Shown: piece after piece, positions 9,048-15,790 of the stretch
How the letters are laid out: each line of letters begins with the position of its first letter
Position numbering within the stretch: the first letter of the stretch is position 1
Assembly (NCBI RefSeq): GCF_900105515.1
Contig: NZ_FNSY01000001.1
Coordinates: 3,782,001-3,846,000 of the forward strand
Direction of reading: 5' to 3'
Source: Streptomyces sp. 2131.1
Lineage (GTDB): Bacteria > Actinomycetota > Actinomycetes > Streptomycetales > Streptomycetaceae
DNA length: 64,000 nt
Translations under genes and position numbers: made by a program
Notes under the pieces: generated by a model
Databases searched by the model: none
What the model was told of the DNA's origin: nothing
The model's input: the letters and a program-made list of their open reading frames with translations, nothing else

Positions 9048-9854
9048 TCAGGCCGCGGAGCGGAACGCGGGCAGGTAGCCGCCCGACTGGCCCTCGGGCT
9101 TCGGGTGGTACGAGTTGGAGACGGGGATCGAGACGCTGTGCAGCCACGGATCACCGGAGCAGATCTCGTGTCCGGTGAAATCGTCGGCGACCCCGGAGAA
9201 GGTGAACCCGGCGTTCGCCGCCTGCTTGGCGATGACGCCGTTCAGCACGTCGGAGGCGTTGTTGATGGCCGTACGCGCCTTGTCGGACAGACCGACGACG
9301 CAGCTCCCGCCGATCTTGTAGAAGCGGGGGTATCCCAGTACCACGACATGGGCCTGCGGGGCCTTGGAGTGGATGGAGGCGTACAGCGAACCCAGCCCGG
9401 AGGGCAGGTTGTTGTTCATCCTCCCGACGGCCGCGTCGACGGCCGAGATGCACGCGGACTCGCCGGACAGCACGCAGTCCTGCATGACATCGGCGAACCC
9501 GACGTCATTCCCGCCCGCCGTGACGCTCACCAGCGAGGTGGACGTACTCAGCGCCCCCAGCTGACCGCTGGAGACGGTGCTCGTGGTGGCGCCCGAACAG
9601 GCGACGAAGGTGAACGACGACGGCGAGTTCGCCGCCGCCCAGAGGTACGGGTAGGCCTTGGTGCTGCGCTTGCAGTCACCGCTGTCGGACAGATAGCTCC
9701 CCGCGCCGACACCGGACGAGTACGAGTCGCCCAGGGCGACGTACCCGCCGGCGGCGGCCGAGGGGGATGCCGAGGCCGGCTGGGCCAGGCCCAGCGCGGC
9801 GGCGGCGGCGAGGAGCAGAGTGGATGCGGACGCCCAGAATCTCCGTACTGACAT
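9048..9854 (-). CDS. Secreted SGNH/GDSL lipase
   Basis: 268 residues with a Sec signal peptide (MSVRRFWASASTLLLAAAAALGLAQPASA, cleavage near residue 29). The mature enzyme shows the SGNH blocks: GDSYSSGVG (nucleophile Ser), GGND (oxyanion Asn) and a C-terminal DPWLHS...SYHP with the catalytic His. Six cysteines (CKRS, FVACSG, QDCV, SACI, GSCV, EICSGD) fit the three disulfides of the Streptomyces rimosus/S. coelicolor type of extracellular lipase. It hydrolyses acyl esters outside the cell. The leader region to about 10,020 is unusually AT-rich for the window and probably holds the promoter. Confidence 0.95.
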   Translation of the reverse strand: MSVRRFWASASTLLLAAAAALGLAQPASASPSAAAGGYVALGDSYSSGVGAGSYLSDSGDCKRSTKAYPYLWAAANSPSSFTFVACSGATTSTVSSGQLGALSTSTSLVSVTAGGNDVGFADVMQDCVLSGESACISAVDAAVGRMNNNLPSGLGSLYASIHSKAPQAHVVVLGYPRFYKIGGSCVVGLSDKARTAINNASDVLNGVIAKQAANAGFTFSGVADDFTGHEICSGDPWLHSVSIPVSNSYHPKPEGQSGGYLPAFRSAA

Positions 9855-10300
9855 AGCTGTCAGCCCTCCGAAGTGTGGGGGGTGGGTGGGGGGTTGAGTG
9901 AGCGTCCCCTGTTGTAGCAGCTCCCGGTACCGGTCGGTAATAGCTCTGCGAGAACCCGCCGGAATTGCCCGAATGATCGGTCGGTAGCCGTAGCTCCGCG
10001 CGTAGATAAACCCACAACTGCCCTTGAATCAAAGGATTTTATGTAATCAGATCACCGCATCGCAGGGTGGAGGCTGGGTTCGTCGGGGGGCGCGGCGGCG
10101 GTCGGTGAGGGCCTGCCTGATGCGGCGTCACCCATTGCTCGTCGTTCATCAGATGGGGGGAAGCGCTAACCGATTCTCGGCCGACTGGGGCTCCGGGCTG
10201 CCGGAGGCCGGTTGTTCCGAACCCCCATCACTGCCGTGGTGGCCGACTGCGCCCAGCTCGCCGCGTTCACCGCCGTGCCACCCCGAGGCTGCGTGGACAG
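9855..10300. other. Non-coding region upstream of the lipase gene
   Basis: About 450 bp without a convincing gene. The part nearest the lipase start should contain its promoter (AT-rich around 9945-10050). Open frames on both strands here are Arg/Pro-rich and change frame repeatedly, so I read the right-hand part as decayed accessory DNA rather than as a gene. Confidence 0.5.
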
Positions 10301-10564
10301 CAGGATCAGGGCCTTACCGATCCCGAAGCGGCCGAGGCCCCAGCTGTCCGGCCCGGCCACACCCACCCGTCCCCGCTGCACACGGACGGCAAGCAGGAAT
10401 CCCGTACGAAGAAGTTCCGCGTCACGCTCCCACGCGACCCTCTCGCCCTCCGCGCCCACCAGCCCTCGGCGTTCGTAGCCGCGGACGTACTCATTCCGCC
10501 CACCGCCGAGGTGGAGCCACTGGGCGTCGACGTGGAGGCGCTCCAGCACATCAGACACGACTGA
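10301..10564 (+). pseudogene. C-terminal relic of an unrecognised ORF left of the tRNA-Pro repeat
   Basis: A frame with ordinary Streptomyces codon use runs from about 10,301 (QDQGLTDPEAAEAP) to the TGA at 10,562-10,564 (ending EVEPLGVDVEALQHIRHD) but has no usable start codon within a sensible distance. A neighbouring frame just upstream also looks protein-like (ITAVVADCAQLAAFTAV), as if one gene had been frameshifted or truncated. I do not recognise the family. Its place directly outside the tRNA-derived repeat suggests debris of an earlier insertion at the same tRNA. Confidence 0.35.
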
Positions 10565-10598
10565 GGGGGCGGAAAGCGCACAAGGCCCGGAATCCACT

Positions 10599-10634
10599 CA
10601 GGGGCCCGACCCGCTTTCGCGGATCAGGCCCCTG
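10599..10634 (-). terminator. Hairpin next to the displaced tRNA-Pro 3' end
   Basis: CAGGGGCCCGACCCGC, TTTC, GCGGATCAGGCCCCTG form a long stem with one internal mismatch. It lies directly beyond the partial tRNA copy, in the position where the intact tRNA-Pro at 15.6 kb has its own terminator. It is therefore probably the original tRNA terminator, displaced when the island entered. Confidence 0.6.
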
Positions 10635-10693
10635 ACCTGGTGTTTCGGCTGTCGGGGTGGCGGGATTTGAACCCACGACCTCTTCGTCCCGAA
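10631..10693 (-). repeat. Left direct repeat (att site): partial copy of the tRNA-Pro 3' half
   Basis: 63 bp identical, apart from one base (G at 10647 versus A at 15618), to 15602-15664. It contains the tRNA-Pro 3' half from the discriminator through the T arm to the anticodon stem (CGGGGTGGCGGGATTTGAAC ... CTTCGTCCCGAA) plus about 20 bp of 3' flank. The sequence leaves the tRNA at 10694, so this copy cannot make a tRNA. This is the arrangement left by tyrosine-recombinase elements that insert into tRNA 3' ends. Confidence 0.9.
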
Positions 10694-11034
10694 TGAGGAT
10701 CGGCGAAGATCGACACCAGCTCGGACGGCGTTCAGCCTGGTCAGATCATTGGTGCGGGTCGGCGGGGAGCGGTCTCGCGAGGGCCGGGGGAGCGATTCGG
10801 CTCGCACATCGCTCCCAGCTTCCCCTCGTTTCGGGCTGGGTCCACGCGCAGGCTGCTCGACCCCGACCGCCATGACCTGCTCATGTTCTGGCCCCGTCGT
10901 ATCTGGCGGGTCTGTGCCAACGATCGCTGACCCGGAGGCCGCCTTCGGCGGCTGGGGCATACCGTCGACAGCGCGTTCAGCCGGTTGCCCCTGCAGGCGA
11001 GGCCGGCTCCGCCGCGCGGGACCGACGGCTCGCC
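10694..11034. other. Island left part, no gene seen
   Basis: About 340 bp following the partial tRNA. Open frames here run through the repeat and show no family resemblance. I see no promoter or repeat that stands out. Confidence 0.5.
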
Positions 11035-11373
11035 TCAGGCCGTGGTCGTCGGATCCGAGGATTCGGCGGCGCGCCGATACTGGGCGTTGATGCGTTGGGC
11101 CTCTTCGAGCTGATCCTCGAGGATGACGATCCGGCAGGCGGCCTCGATCGGGGTGCCCTGGTCGACGAGCTCACGCGCGCGGGCCGCGATCCGCAGCTGG
11201 TAGCGGGAGTAGCGACGGTGCCCTCCGTCGGAGCGCAGCGGCGTGATCAGCCGCGCTTCGCCGATGGCGCGCAGGAAGCCGGGAGTGGCGCCGATCATCT
11301 CGGCGGCCCGGCCCATGGTGTAGGCGGGGTAGTCGTCGTCATCGAGACGGCCCAGCGAATCGTCTGCTGTCAT
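11035..11373 (-). CDS. MerR-type HTH transcriptional regulator (small)
   Basis: 112 residues. The N-terminal winged helix (YPAYTMGRAAEMIGATPGFLRAIGEARLITPLRSDGGHRRYSRYQL, residues about 13-57) has the MerR hallmark GGHRRYSRYQL. A helical stretch follows (ARELVDQGTPIEAACRIVILEDQLEEAQRINAQYRRA) that should form the dimerisation coiled coil. There is no C-terminal effector domain or Cys ligand set, so the signal is unknown. The ATG at 11373 is preceded by GAGAGG with good spacing; longer starts would enter the palindrome at 11399-11430. It is the last cargo gene of the island and may control the RNA-remodelling genes to its right. Confidence 0.85.
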   Translation of the reverse strand: MTADDSLGRLDDDDYPAYTMGRAAEMIGATPGFLRAIGEARLITPLRSDGGHRRYSRYQLRIAARARELVDQGTPIEAACRIVILEDQLEEAQRINAQYRRAAESSDPTTTA

Positions 11374-11398
11374 TTCACCTCTCTGTGGAACGCGTCGA

Positions 11399-11430
11399 GG
11401 GGCCCTGGTGCCATATGGCACCAGGGCCCC
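11399..11430. repeat. Perfect 32-bp palindrome upstream of the merR-like gene
   Basis: GGGGCCCTGGTGCC-ATAT-GGCACCAGGGCCCC is fully self-complementary. It lies 26 bp before the regulator's start codon. It could be a terminator for transcription arriving from the right, or an operator for the MerR-like protein. A hairpin without a real loop argues somewhat for a DNA-level role. Confidence 0.7.
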
Positions 11431-11954
11431 GAAGGAACTACTACACCATCTGCCGACCTTGATGCTGCGCCGGCCTTCTGTTTCCGCACGACCGTCCGGA
11501 ATGCCGACGGAGTTGCGGGGATCGCGGATGCGTGACCGGAGACCACCTGCCTGTCGATGTCCTGCGGTACCCGGGCTCAGTGGTGCTCCCGGGCGATCCT
11601 GATGGCGATCGATTCCTCCGTTCTTCCCTCTGGATCATTCACTCTCTTGCTGCGGCGGCCCCTTATCACTGCGGGCCACCCGGTCCGGCGGTCAGCCCCG
11701 TCGCCGTCGTGCAACATCCCTGGCTCCGAAACTCCACCACCGCACCGTGATGCGTGCACCCCGGCAGTTCATGTCTGCCGGGCCTCGCTCGATCTCGGCT
11801 ACAAGAGAAACCATAGCCAGGTGAAGACCGAATGTCTACTCTGAGCGCGATAGATTTTCGAGCCTACGCCGATCAGGTAAACCTCTTCGATCGTGCACGG
11901 ATGTCCGAGGGGAGGGCCGAGCCTGCGGCGACAGGCGATCTGAGCAGGGTTCGC
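11431..11954. other. Island interior, no supported gene
   Basis: About 520 bp. Short frames exist on both strands. One plus-strand frame starts at ATG 11832 (MSTLSAIDFRAYADQVNLFDR) and looks protein-like for some 25 codons before running into the hairpin at 11955. A minus-strand frame reads RTEESIAIRIAREHH near 11580-11625. Neither is recognised, and I treat them as remnants. Confidence 0.4.
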
Positions 11955-12003
11955 CACGCAGTGAGGGCCCGACCGGTCGTACCGGTCGGGCCCTCACTGC
12001 GTG
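11955..12003 (-). terminator. Strong hairpin terminator of the small-protein/CBS genes
   Basis: Perfect 23-bp arms (11955-11977, 11981-12003) with a 3-nt CGT loop, about 30 bp past the stop of the 101-residue gene. One of the longest perfect stems in the window. Confidence 0.85.
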
Positions 12004-12032
12004 CTGGTGTCGTCTCGTACCTGCTCTGCCGC

Positions 12033-12338
12033 TCAGGCTGCGCTCGTCCCCAGCATGGCGGAGGCTCGCTGGAGTGGGCTGAGAGCGGGTGCGGGCGTGG
12101 TCGCCGGGATCGCGCGGCAGATGAACCCGAGCAGGGTCATGGCCCGGACGACCTCGCCCGCGCTGAAGTCGCGGCGGTCCTGGCCGGTGATCAACTGGCC
12201 GACCTGCTTGACGGGGTACTGCCGCCGTCCGATGGTCACCGATTCACCGGTGACCGCCTCGGGCTTGACGCCTTTCATTGTCTCCAGCACGCCGGTCTTG
12301 GTCAGGTCGAACGGGAAGCGGGCGATGACACAGCGCAT
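12033..12338 (-). CDS. Conserved hypothetical protein, 101 aa
   Basis: The product starts MRCVIARFPFDLTKTGVLETMKG and continues VTIGRRQYPVKQVGQLITGQDRRDFSAGEVVRAMTLLGFICR. I do not recognise a named domain. I recall similar small proteins near cold-shock/DEAD-box helicase clusters in other Streptomyces, but cannot confirm it. The pattern (basic N-terminal strand, GRRxYPVKQVG, then DRRDFSAGEV) suggests a compact folded domain rather than a chance frame, and codon use is normal. ATG 12338 has GAGG close upstream. It probably shares a transcript with the CBS-like gene and ends at the strong hairpin to its left. Confidence 0.75.
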   Translation of the reverse strand: MRCVIARFPFDLTKTGVLETMKGVKPEAVTGESVTIGRRQYPVKQVGQLITGQDRRDFSAGEVVRAMTLLGFICRAIPATTPAPALSPLQRASAMLGTSAA

Positions 12339-12384
12339 GAGACCTCACAAGGAGCGGGGAAGGGGGCCGACCGTGGGAGCCGGT

Positions 12385-12699
12385 TCAGTGGGCGAGGCCG
12401 ACGACGGCCGGGGGGAGATGGCCGGCGGCCCCACTGACGTCACGTAGACGGATCCGGTCCGTATATCCGGAACTGTCCCGGACGGTGGTGAGCCGGGCCA
12501 GGGTGACCAGGCCGGTGCGCATGTCGTCCTCGTCGCACACGACCAGGTGTCCGACTCGGGCGCCGGCCATGACGGACAGTGCCACCTCGACCGTCATGTC
12601 GTCCCAGACTCGTGGACCTGCTTCTTTCGCGGTGTCGGCCATCGTAGTGCGCAGGGCGTCGGCGTCCGTCGGGCGGAGCTGCATCTGAACGAGCGTCAA
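12385..12699 (-). CDS. Small CBS-domain-like protein
   Basis: About 104 residues. The segment MTVEVALSVMAGARVGHLVVCDEDDMRTGLVTLARLTTVRD has the shape of one CBS motif (helix, VGHLVV strand, acidic turn, GLVT strand). A single motif would have to dimerise to bind a nucleotide. A TTG start at 12699 with AGGAG 7 nt upstream is preferred over the ATG at 12684, which has no Shine-Dalgarno at normal spacing. It lies between the helicase gene and the 101-residue gene on the same strand, so the three probably form one unit. Ligand and partner are unknown. Confidence 0.7.
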   Translation of the reverse strand: MTLVQMQLRPTDADALRTTMADTAKEAGPRVWDDMTVEVALSVMAGARVGHLVVCDEDDMRTGLVTLARLTTVRDSSGYTDRIRLRDVSGAAGHLPPAVVGLAH

Positions 12700-12745
12700 A
12701 AGATGTCTCCTACAGAGAGGGATCAGGTTCCTGATCAAGGAGGTG

Positions 12746-14218
12746 CTAGGCAGCCTTCTCGACAGGGCGCTGTTGAGCGGACGCACGCCGGTTCGCCGAA
12801 GCGGCACGGCGACGGCCCCGGGAGGCGGCGCCGCGCTGGGGCCGTTCGGCCACCGGCGCGGTGACGACGACCGGGATGCCGGAGGGAGTCCGGGCGCCGG
12901 TGATGCGATGCAGTTCCGGCTCGCCGGAGCGGACCTGGGTGACCCGCGGACGGATCCCGGCATCCGACATGAGGCGGATCATGCCGCGGCGTTGGTTCGG
13001 CGTGACGAGCGTGACGACGCTGCCCGATTCACCGGCGCGGGCTGTGCGGCCGCCGCGGTGGAGGTAGTCCTTGTGGTCGGTCGGCGGGTCGACGTTGACG
13101 ACGAGGTCGAGGTTGTCGACGTGGATGCCTCGGGCGGCCACGTTCGTGGCGACCAGCACCGTGACGTGCCCGGTCTTGAATTGCTCCAGTGTGCGGGTGC
13201 GCTGGGGCTGGGTCTTCCCGCCGTGCAGCGCGGCGGCGCGCACACCGCTGCGGAGCAGATCCTGGGTCAGCCGGTCGACGGCGTGCTTGGTGTCCAGGAA
13301 CATGATCACGCGGCCGTCGCGGGCGGCGATCTCGGTGGTGGTGGTGTGCTTGTCGGCGCCCTGGACATGCAGAACGTGGTGCTCCATCGTCGTGACCGCG
13401 CCGGCCGAGGGGTCGACCGAGTGGACGACGGGGTCGGTCAGGTAGCGGCGCACCAGGAGGTCGACGTTGCGGTCCAGCGTGGCGGAGAACAGCATCCGCT
13501 GCCCCTGGGGGCGCACCTGGTCGAGCAGCGCCGTGACCTGGGGCATGAACCCCATGTCCGCCATCTGGTCGGCTTCGTCCAGGACGACGATGCCGACCTG
13601 GTCCAGCCTGCATTCACCACGGTCGATGAGGTCCTTGAGACGGCCCGGGGTCGCCACCACGATCTCGGCTCCGCCGCTCAGCGCGCCGGCCTGCCGACGG
13701 ATGGACACCCCGCCGACGACCGTGGCCAGACGGAGCCTGACGGAGCGGGCGTAGGGAGTGAGTGCGTCGGTCACCTGCTGGGCGAGCTCGCGGGTGGGCA
13801 CGAGGATCAGTCCCAGTGGTTGGCGGGGCTCGGCGCGCTGTTCGGCGAGGCGCGACAGCAGGGCGAGACCGAAGGCGAGGGTCTTGCCGGAGCCCGTGCG
13901 CCCGCGGCCCAGGATGTCGCGGCCCGCGAGGGAGTTCGGCAGCGTCGCGCCCTGGATCGGGAACGGCAGGGCGACGCCCTGCCTGCTGAGTTCGGCGAGC
14001 AACTGCGTGGACATGTCGAGATCGGCGAAATGCTCCACCGCGGGAATCGCGGAAGTGATCGTTTCGGGGAGCGCGAACTCTCCCCTGGGCGCAGTGGTCC
14101 GACGGCTGCCACCGCCGGTGCGGGCGGCCGACGATCCGCGGTGCCACCCGCCCCCCCCGGCCTCGGCGGGGCCGCCACTGGTCCGGCTGAAACGGTTGTT
14201 CGTACGCGTACGGTTCAT
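12746..14218 (-). CDS. DEAD-box ATP-dependent RNA helicase
   Basis: 490 residues. The helicase core shows the Q-motif region (LPFPIQGATLP), motif I GRTGSGKT, Ia PTRELAQQ, II DEAD (VVLDEADQMADMGFMPQ), III SAT (MLFSATLDRN), IV-V (HGGKTQPQRTRTLEQF, TNVAARGIHVDNLDLVVN) and VI HRGGRTARAG. Both tails are basic and Gly/Arg/Ser-rich, as expected for RNA binding. It should unwind structured RNA, typically needed in the cold, which fits the cold-shock gene upstream. The ATG at 14218 (MNRTRTNNRFSR) has GGAAGG in front. About 300 bp of leader separate it from the csp terminator. Confidence 0.95.
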   Translation of the reverse strand: MNRTRTNNRFSRTSGGPAEAGGGGWHRGSSAARTGGGSRRTTAPRGEFALPETITSAIPAVEHFADLDMSTQLLAELSRQGVALPFPIQGATLPNSLAGRDILGRGRTGSGKTLAFGLALLSRLAEQRAEPRQPLGLILVPTRELAQQVTDALTPYARSVRLRLATVVGGVSIRRQAGALSGGAEIVVATPGRLKDLIDRGECRLDQVGIVVLDEADQMADMGFMPQVTALLDQVRPQGQRMLFSATLDRNVDLLVRRYLTDPVVHSVDPSAGAVTTMEHHVLHVQGADKHTTTTEIAARDGRVIMFLDTKHAVDRLTQDLLRSGVRAAALHGGKTQPQRTRTLEQFKTGHVTVLVATNVAARGIHVDNLDLVVNVDPPTDHKDYLHRGGRTARAGESGSVVTLVTPNQRRGMIRLMSDAGIRPRVTQVRSGEPELHRITGARTPSGIPVVVTAPVAERPQRGAASRGRRRAASANRRASAQQRPVEKAA

Positions 14219-14517
14219 TCGGGAACCTTCCTCGATGCGGCGCATATCAAGGAATTCCCGCTGCAATGAACGGCGCAGAGAATTACGAGAATGTACCGAT
14301 GGAAAACGGCGGTCGAGCCGGCCGGAAAACAGAATGCGCGGGCGCAGGAGCCGAAATGATCGGCGTGAGGCAGGCGCGAGATCCGCGGTGCAGATTCATG
14401 GCGTGAAGGGGTGCGTCCCCGTCTCCGGGTGATCATTCTTTTGTGCCGAGGCTGCGGATCCTGCCGAGCTCGACCCCGTGGGCGAAGCCACTGCGGAGAT
14501 CGCTGCGGAGAAACGTA
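14219..14517. other. Leader region of the DEAD-box helicase gene
   Basis: About 300 bp without a gene between the csp terminator and the helicase start. It is less GC-rich than its surroundings close to the start codon (GAATTACGAGAATGTACCG). It presumably holds the helicase promoter and a long 5' leader, as is common for cold-induced helicases. No specific element is identified. Confidence 0.45.
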
Positions 14518-14557
14518 CAGCTGGGGCCCGCACCCCGAAGGATGCGGGCCCCAGCTG
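14518..14557 (-). terminator. Terminator of the cold-shock gene
   Basis: Perfect 15-bp arms (CAGCTGGGGCCCGCA / TGCGGGCCCCAGCTG) with a 10-nt loop start 17 bp past the csp stop codon. Confidence 0.85.
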
Positions 14558-14574
14558 CGAACTGTGCGTCAGTG

Positions 14575-14778
14575 TCAGGCCGGAACGATGTTCTCGGCCG
14601 TCGGGCCCTTCTGGCCCTGCGCGATGTCGAAGGTCACCTTCTGGCCCTCGAGGAGCTCGCGGAAGCCCTGGGCGGCAATGTTCGAGTAGTGGGCGAAAAC
14701 GTCCGCGCCGCCACCGTCCTGCTCGATGAAGCCGAATCCCTTTTCCGCGTTGAACCACTTCACGGTGCCATTGGCCAT
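14575..14778 (-). CDS. CspA-family cold-shock protein
   Basis: 67 residues, a single S1-like cold-shock domain: MANGTVKWFNAEKGFGFIEQDGGGADVFAHYSNI with RNP1 (KGFGFI) and RNP2 (DVFAHY). It binds single-stranded RNA/DNA and acts as an RNA chaperone. The start MANGTVKWF is the family's standard start; an upstream in-frame extension is leader. The mRNA leader contains a run of GTTGCA hexamers. It precedes the DEAD-box helicase on the same strand but is separated from it by a strong terminator. Confidence 0.97.
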   Translation of the reverse strand: MANGTVKWFNAEKGFGFIEQDGGGADVFAHYSNIAAQGFRELLEGQKVTFDIAQGQKGPTAENIVPA

Positions 14779-14884
14779 GTCTGTCTCCTTCGGGGCAGTG
14801 CATCGGGATCCACGCTCTGCGGATTCCGTGTCGCCGCGATGATCGCCCCGCCGGAAACTACCGGTAAACAAGCTTTGGGAACCA

Positions 14885-14906
14885 CAACTGCAACTGCAAC
14901 TGCAAC
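14885..14906 (-). repeat. CAACTG hexamer run upstream of the cold-shock gene
   Basis: Three full and one partial copy of CAACTG in tandem (read as CAGTTG on the csp strand), about 105-130 bp before the start codon. It may lie in the promoter or the mRNA leader. Confidence 0.8.
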
Positions 14907-15570
14907 GACACTAGCACGTCCCGGAGGTCCGCGAGTGGCGAATTATCCGCTCTGTTCGTCGTGCGAAAAACTCTTACCACGCGGTTCGTCAAACTCTCCC
15001 TTCGCGAACACAGAAATAATTATTCGGGAGTTAGACGTTCTTTCCGGGGGCGAGCGTCGCGCGCGGGCGATCTCGGCGGCCAGGGCTGCCACGCGTCGCC
15101 GCACCCATGGTGATGACGTAGTTGAAGCCCCTGCCCGCCCCTGCCACGGCAGGACATAAGTCCCCCGAGGCCAAGGCGCTGCGCGCACCGGCGGTCACCT
15201 GGGCGCGCAGCCGGCCGATGCCGCACGCCGTGCCGGAGTCCCTACCGGCGCGGTCTCCAACGTCCTTAACGCCCCCGAGCGCGTACGAGGCGACGCCTGC
15301 GGCGGAGGCGAGCATGTGGCGCGGGAAGGTGCTGCGGATGTGACTGGCGATCGCCATTGGCGCAACAGCGGGATCGTGCACATCGAGCGGATCTCTGCGG
15401 ATCTCTATAGAGGAGGCGAGCGTCGACTCTGAGATCGACCACCTCGTCAGCGCCTTCTTGAAGCGGCCCCGCGAGTACAGCTAGGTACAGCAGGGTGCGA
15501 GGGGTCGGCTCACAGGGGGAGGGGGAATCCGCATCCCGAAGTCGGCTCCCAACTGGCCCCCGAACGCACA
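14907..15570. other. Island right part with decayed frames
   Basis: About 660 bp without a supported gene. A minus-strand frame from ATG 15357 (MAIASHIRSTFPRHMLASAAGVASYALGG...) has good codon bias for some 60 codons, then contains a rare TTA codon and drifts. A plus-strand frame ends RISIEEASVDSEIDHLVSAF... at the TAG at 15482-15484; it recalls the tail of a class-V aminotransferase/cysteine desulfurase but is too short to name. Both look like relics. An integrase would be expected next to the tRNA, and none is seen. Confidence 0.45.
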
Positions 15571-15606
15571 TCAGGCCCGGTACTGATCTCTCAGTACCGG
15601 GCCTGA
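15571..15606 (-). terminator. Terminator of tRNA-Pro
   Basis: Perfect 16-bp arms (15571-15586 and 15591-15606, loop TCTC) lie 17 bp downstream of the tRNA 3' end. The same position at the left repeat is occupied by a related but different hairpin. Confidence 0.85.
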
Positions 15607-15664
15607 CCTGGTGTTTCAGCTGTCGGGGTGGCGGGATTTGAACCCACGACCTCTTCGTCCCGAA
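15602..15664 (-). repeat. Right direct repeat (att site) overlapping the intact tRNA-Pro
   Basis: The partner of 10631-10693, with 62 of 63 bases identical. Here the repeat is part of the complete tRNA gene, so insertion restored the tRNA. Confidence 0.9.
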
Positions 15665-15696
15665 CGAAGCGCGCTGCCAAGCTGCGCTACACCCCG
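15623..15696 (-). tRNA. tRNA-Pro (anticodon CGG)
   Basis: Read on the minus strand, the gene starts CGGGGTG, has the D arm (AGCGCAGCTTGGCAGCGC), anticodon stem-loop CTTCG-TTCGGGA-CGAAG with anticodon CGG, the T arm with GGTTCAAATCC, and ends CACCCCG-A, pairing with the 5' end. The CCA end is not encoded. It reads CCG proline codons. The gene doubles as the attachment site of the island to its left. Confidence 0.95.
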
Positions 15697-15790
15697 ATCG
15701 CCGCCGGTCTCCCGGCGACATCGACAACTCTAGCCCACCGGCGCCCGGAGACGAAATCCGGTTTTTGTCGTGATCGGCGGGGCGGTCCGG

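Larger units (their letters stand above)
10631..15664. mobile_element. About 5.0 kb genomic island in a tRNA-Pro gene
   Basis: Bounded by the 63-bp direct repeats described separately, with the functional tRNA rebuilt at the right end. Cargo, all on the minus strand: MerR-like regulator, conserved small protein, CBS-like protein, DEAD-box RNA helicase, CspA-type cold-shock protein. Large parts (10.7-11.0, 11.4-11.95, 14.9-15.55 kb) hold only broken frames. No integrase, excisionase, replication or transfer gene is recognisable, so the element appears fixed, or a deletion derivative of an AICE-like element. The repeats are seen in the sequence; the origin as an integrated element is inferred. 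Confidence 0.75.

Noticed and set aside
10166..10597. 143-codon minus-strand frame left of the tRNA repeat
   Set aside because: Third-position composition fits the plus-strand relic better, and the frame has no domain resemblance. It appears to be a shadow of the decayed plus-strand ORF.
15031..15357. Minus-strand frame MAIASHIRSTFPRHMLASAAG... in the island as a gene
   Set aside because: Good codon bias for about 60 codons only, then a rare TTA codon and drift. No Shine-Dalgarno and no recognised family. Kept as a possible relic.
10631..15664. A CRISPR or toxin-antitoxin module in the tRNA island
   Set aside because: No spacer-repeat pattern and no recognisable toxin or antitoxin pair. The repeated parts are the two att sites and single hairpins only.
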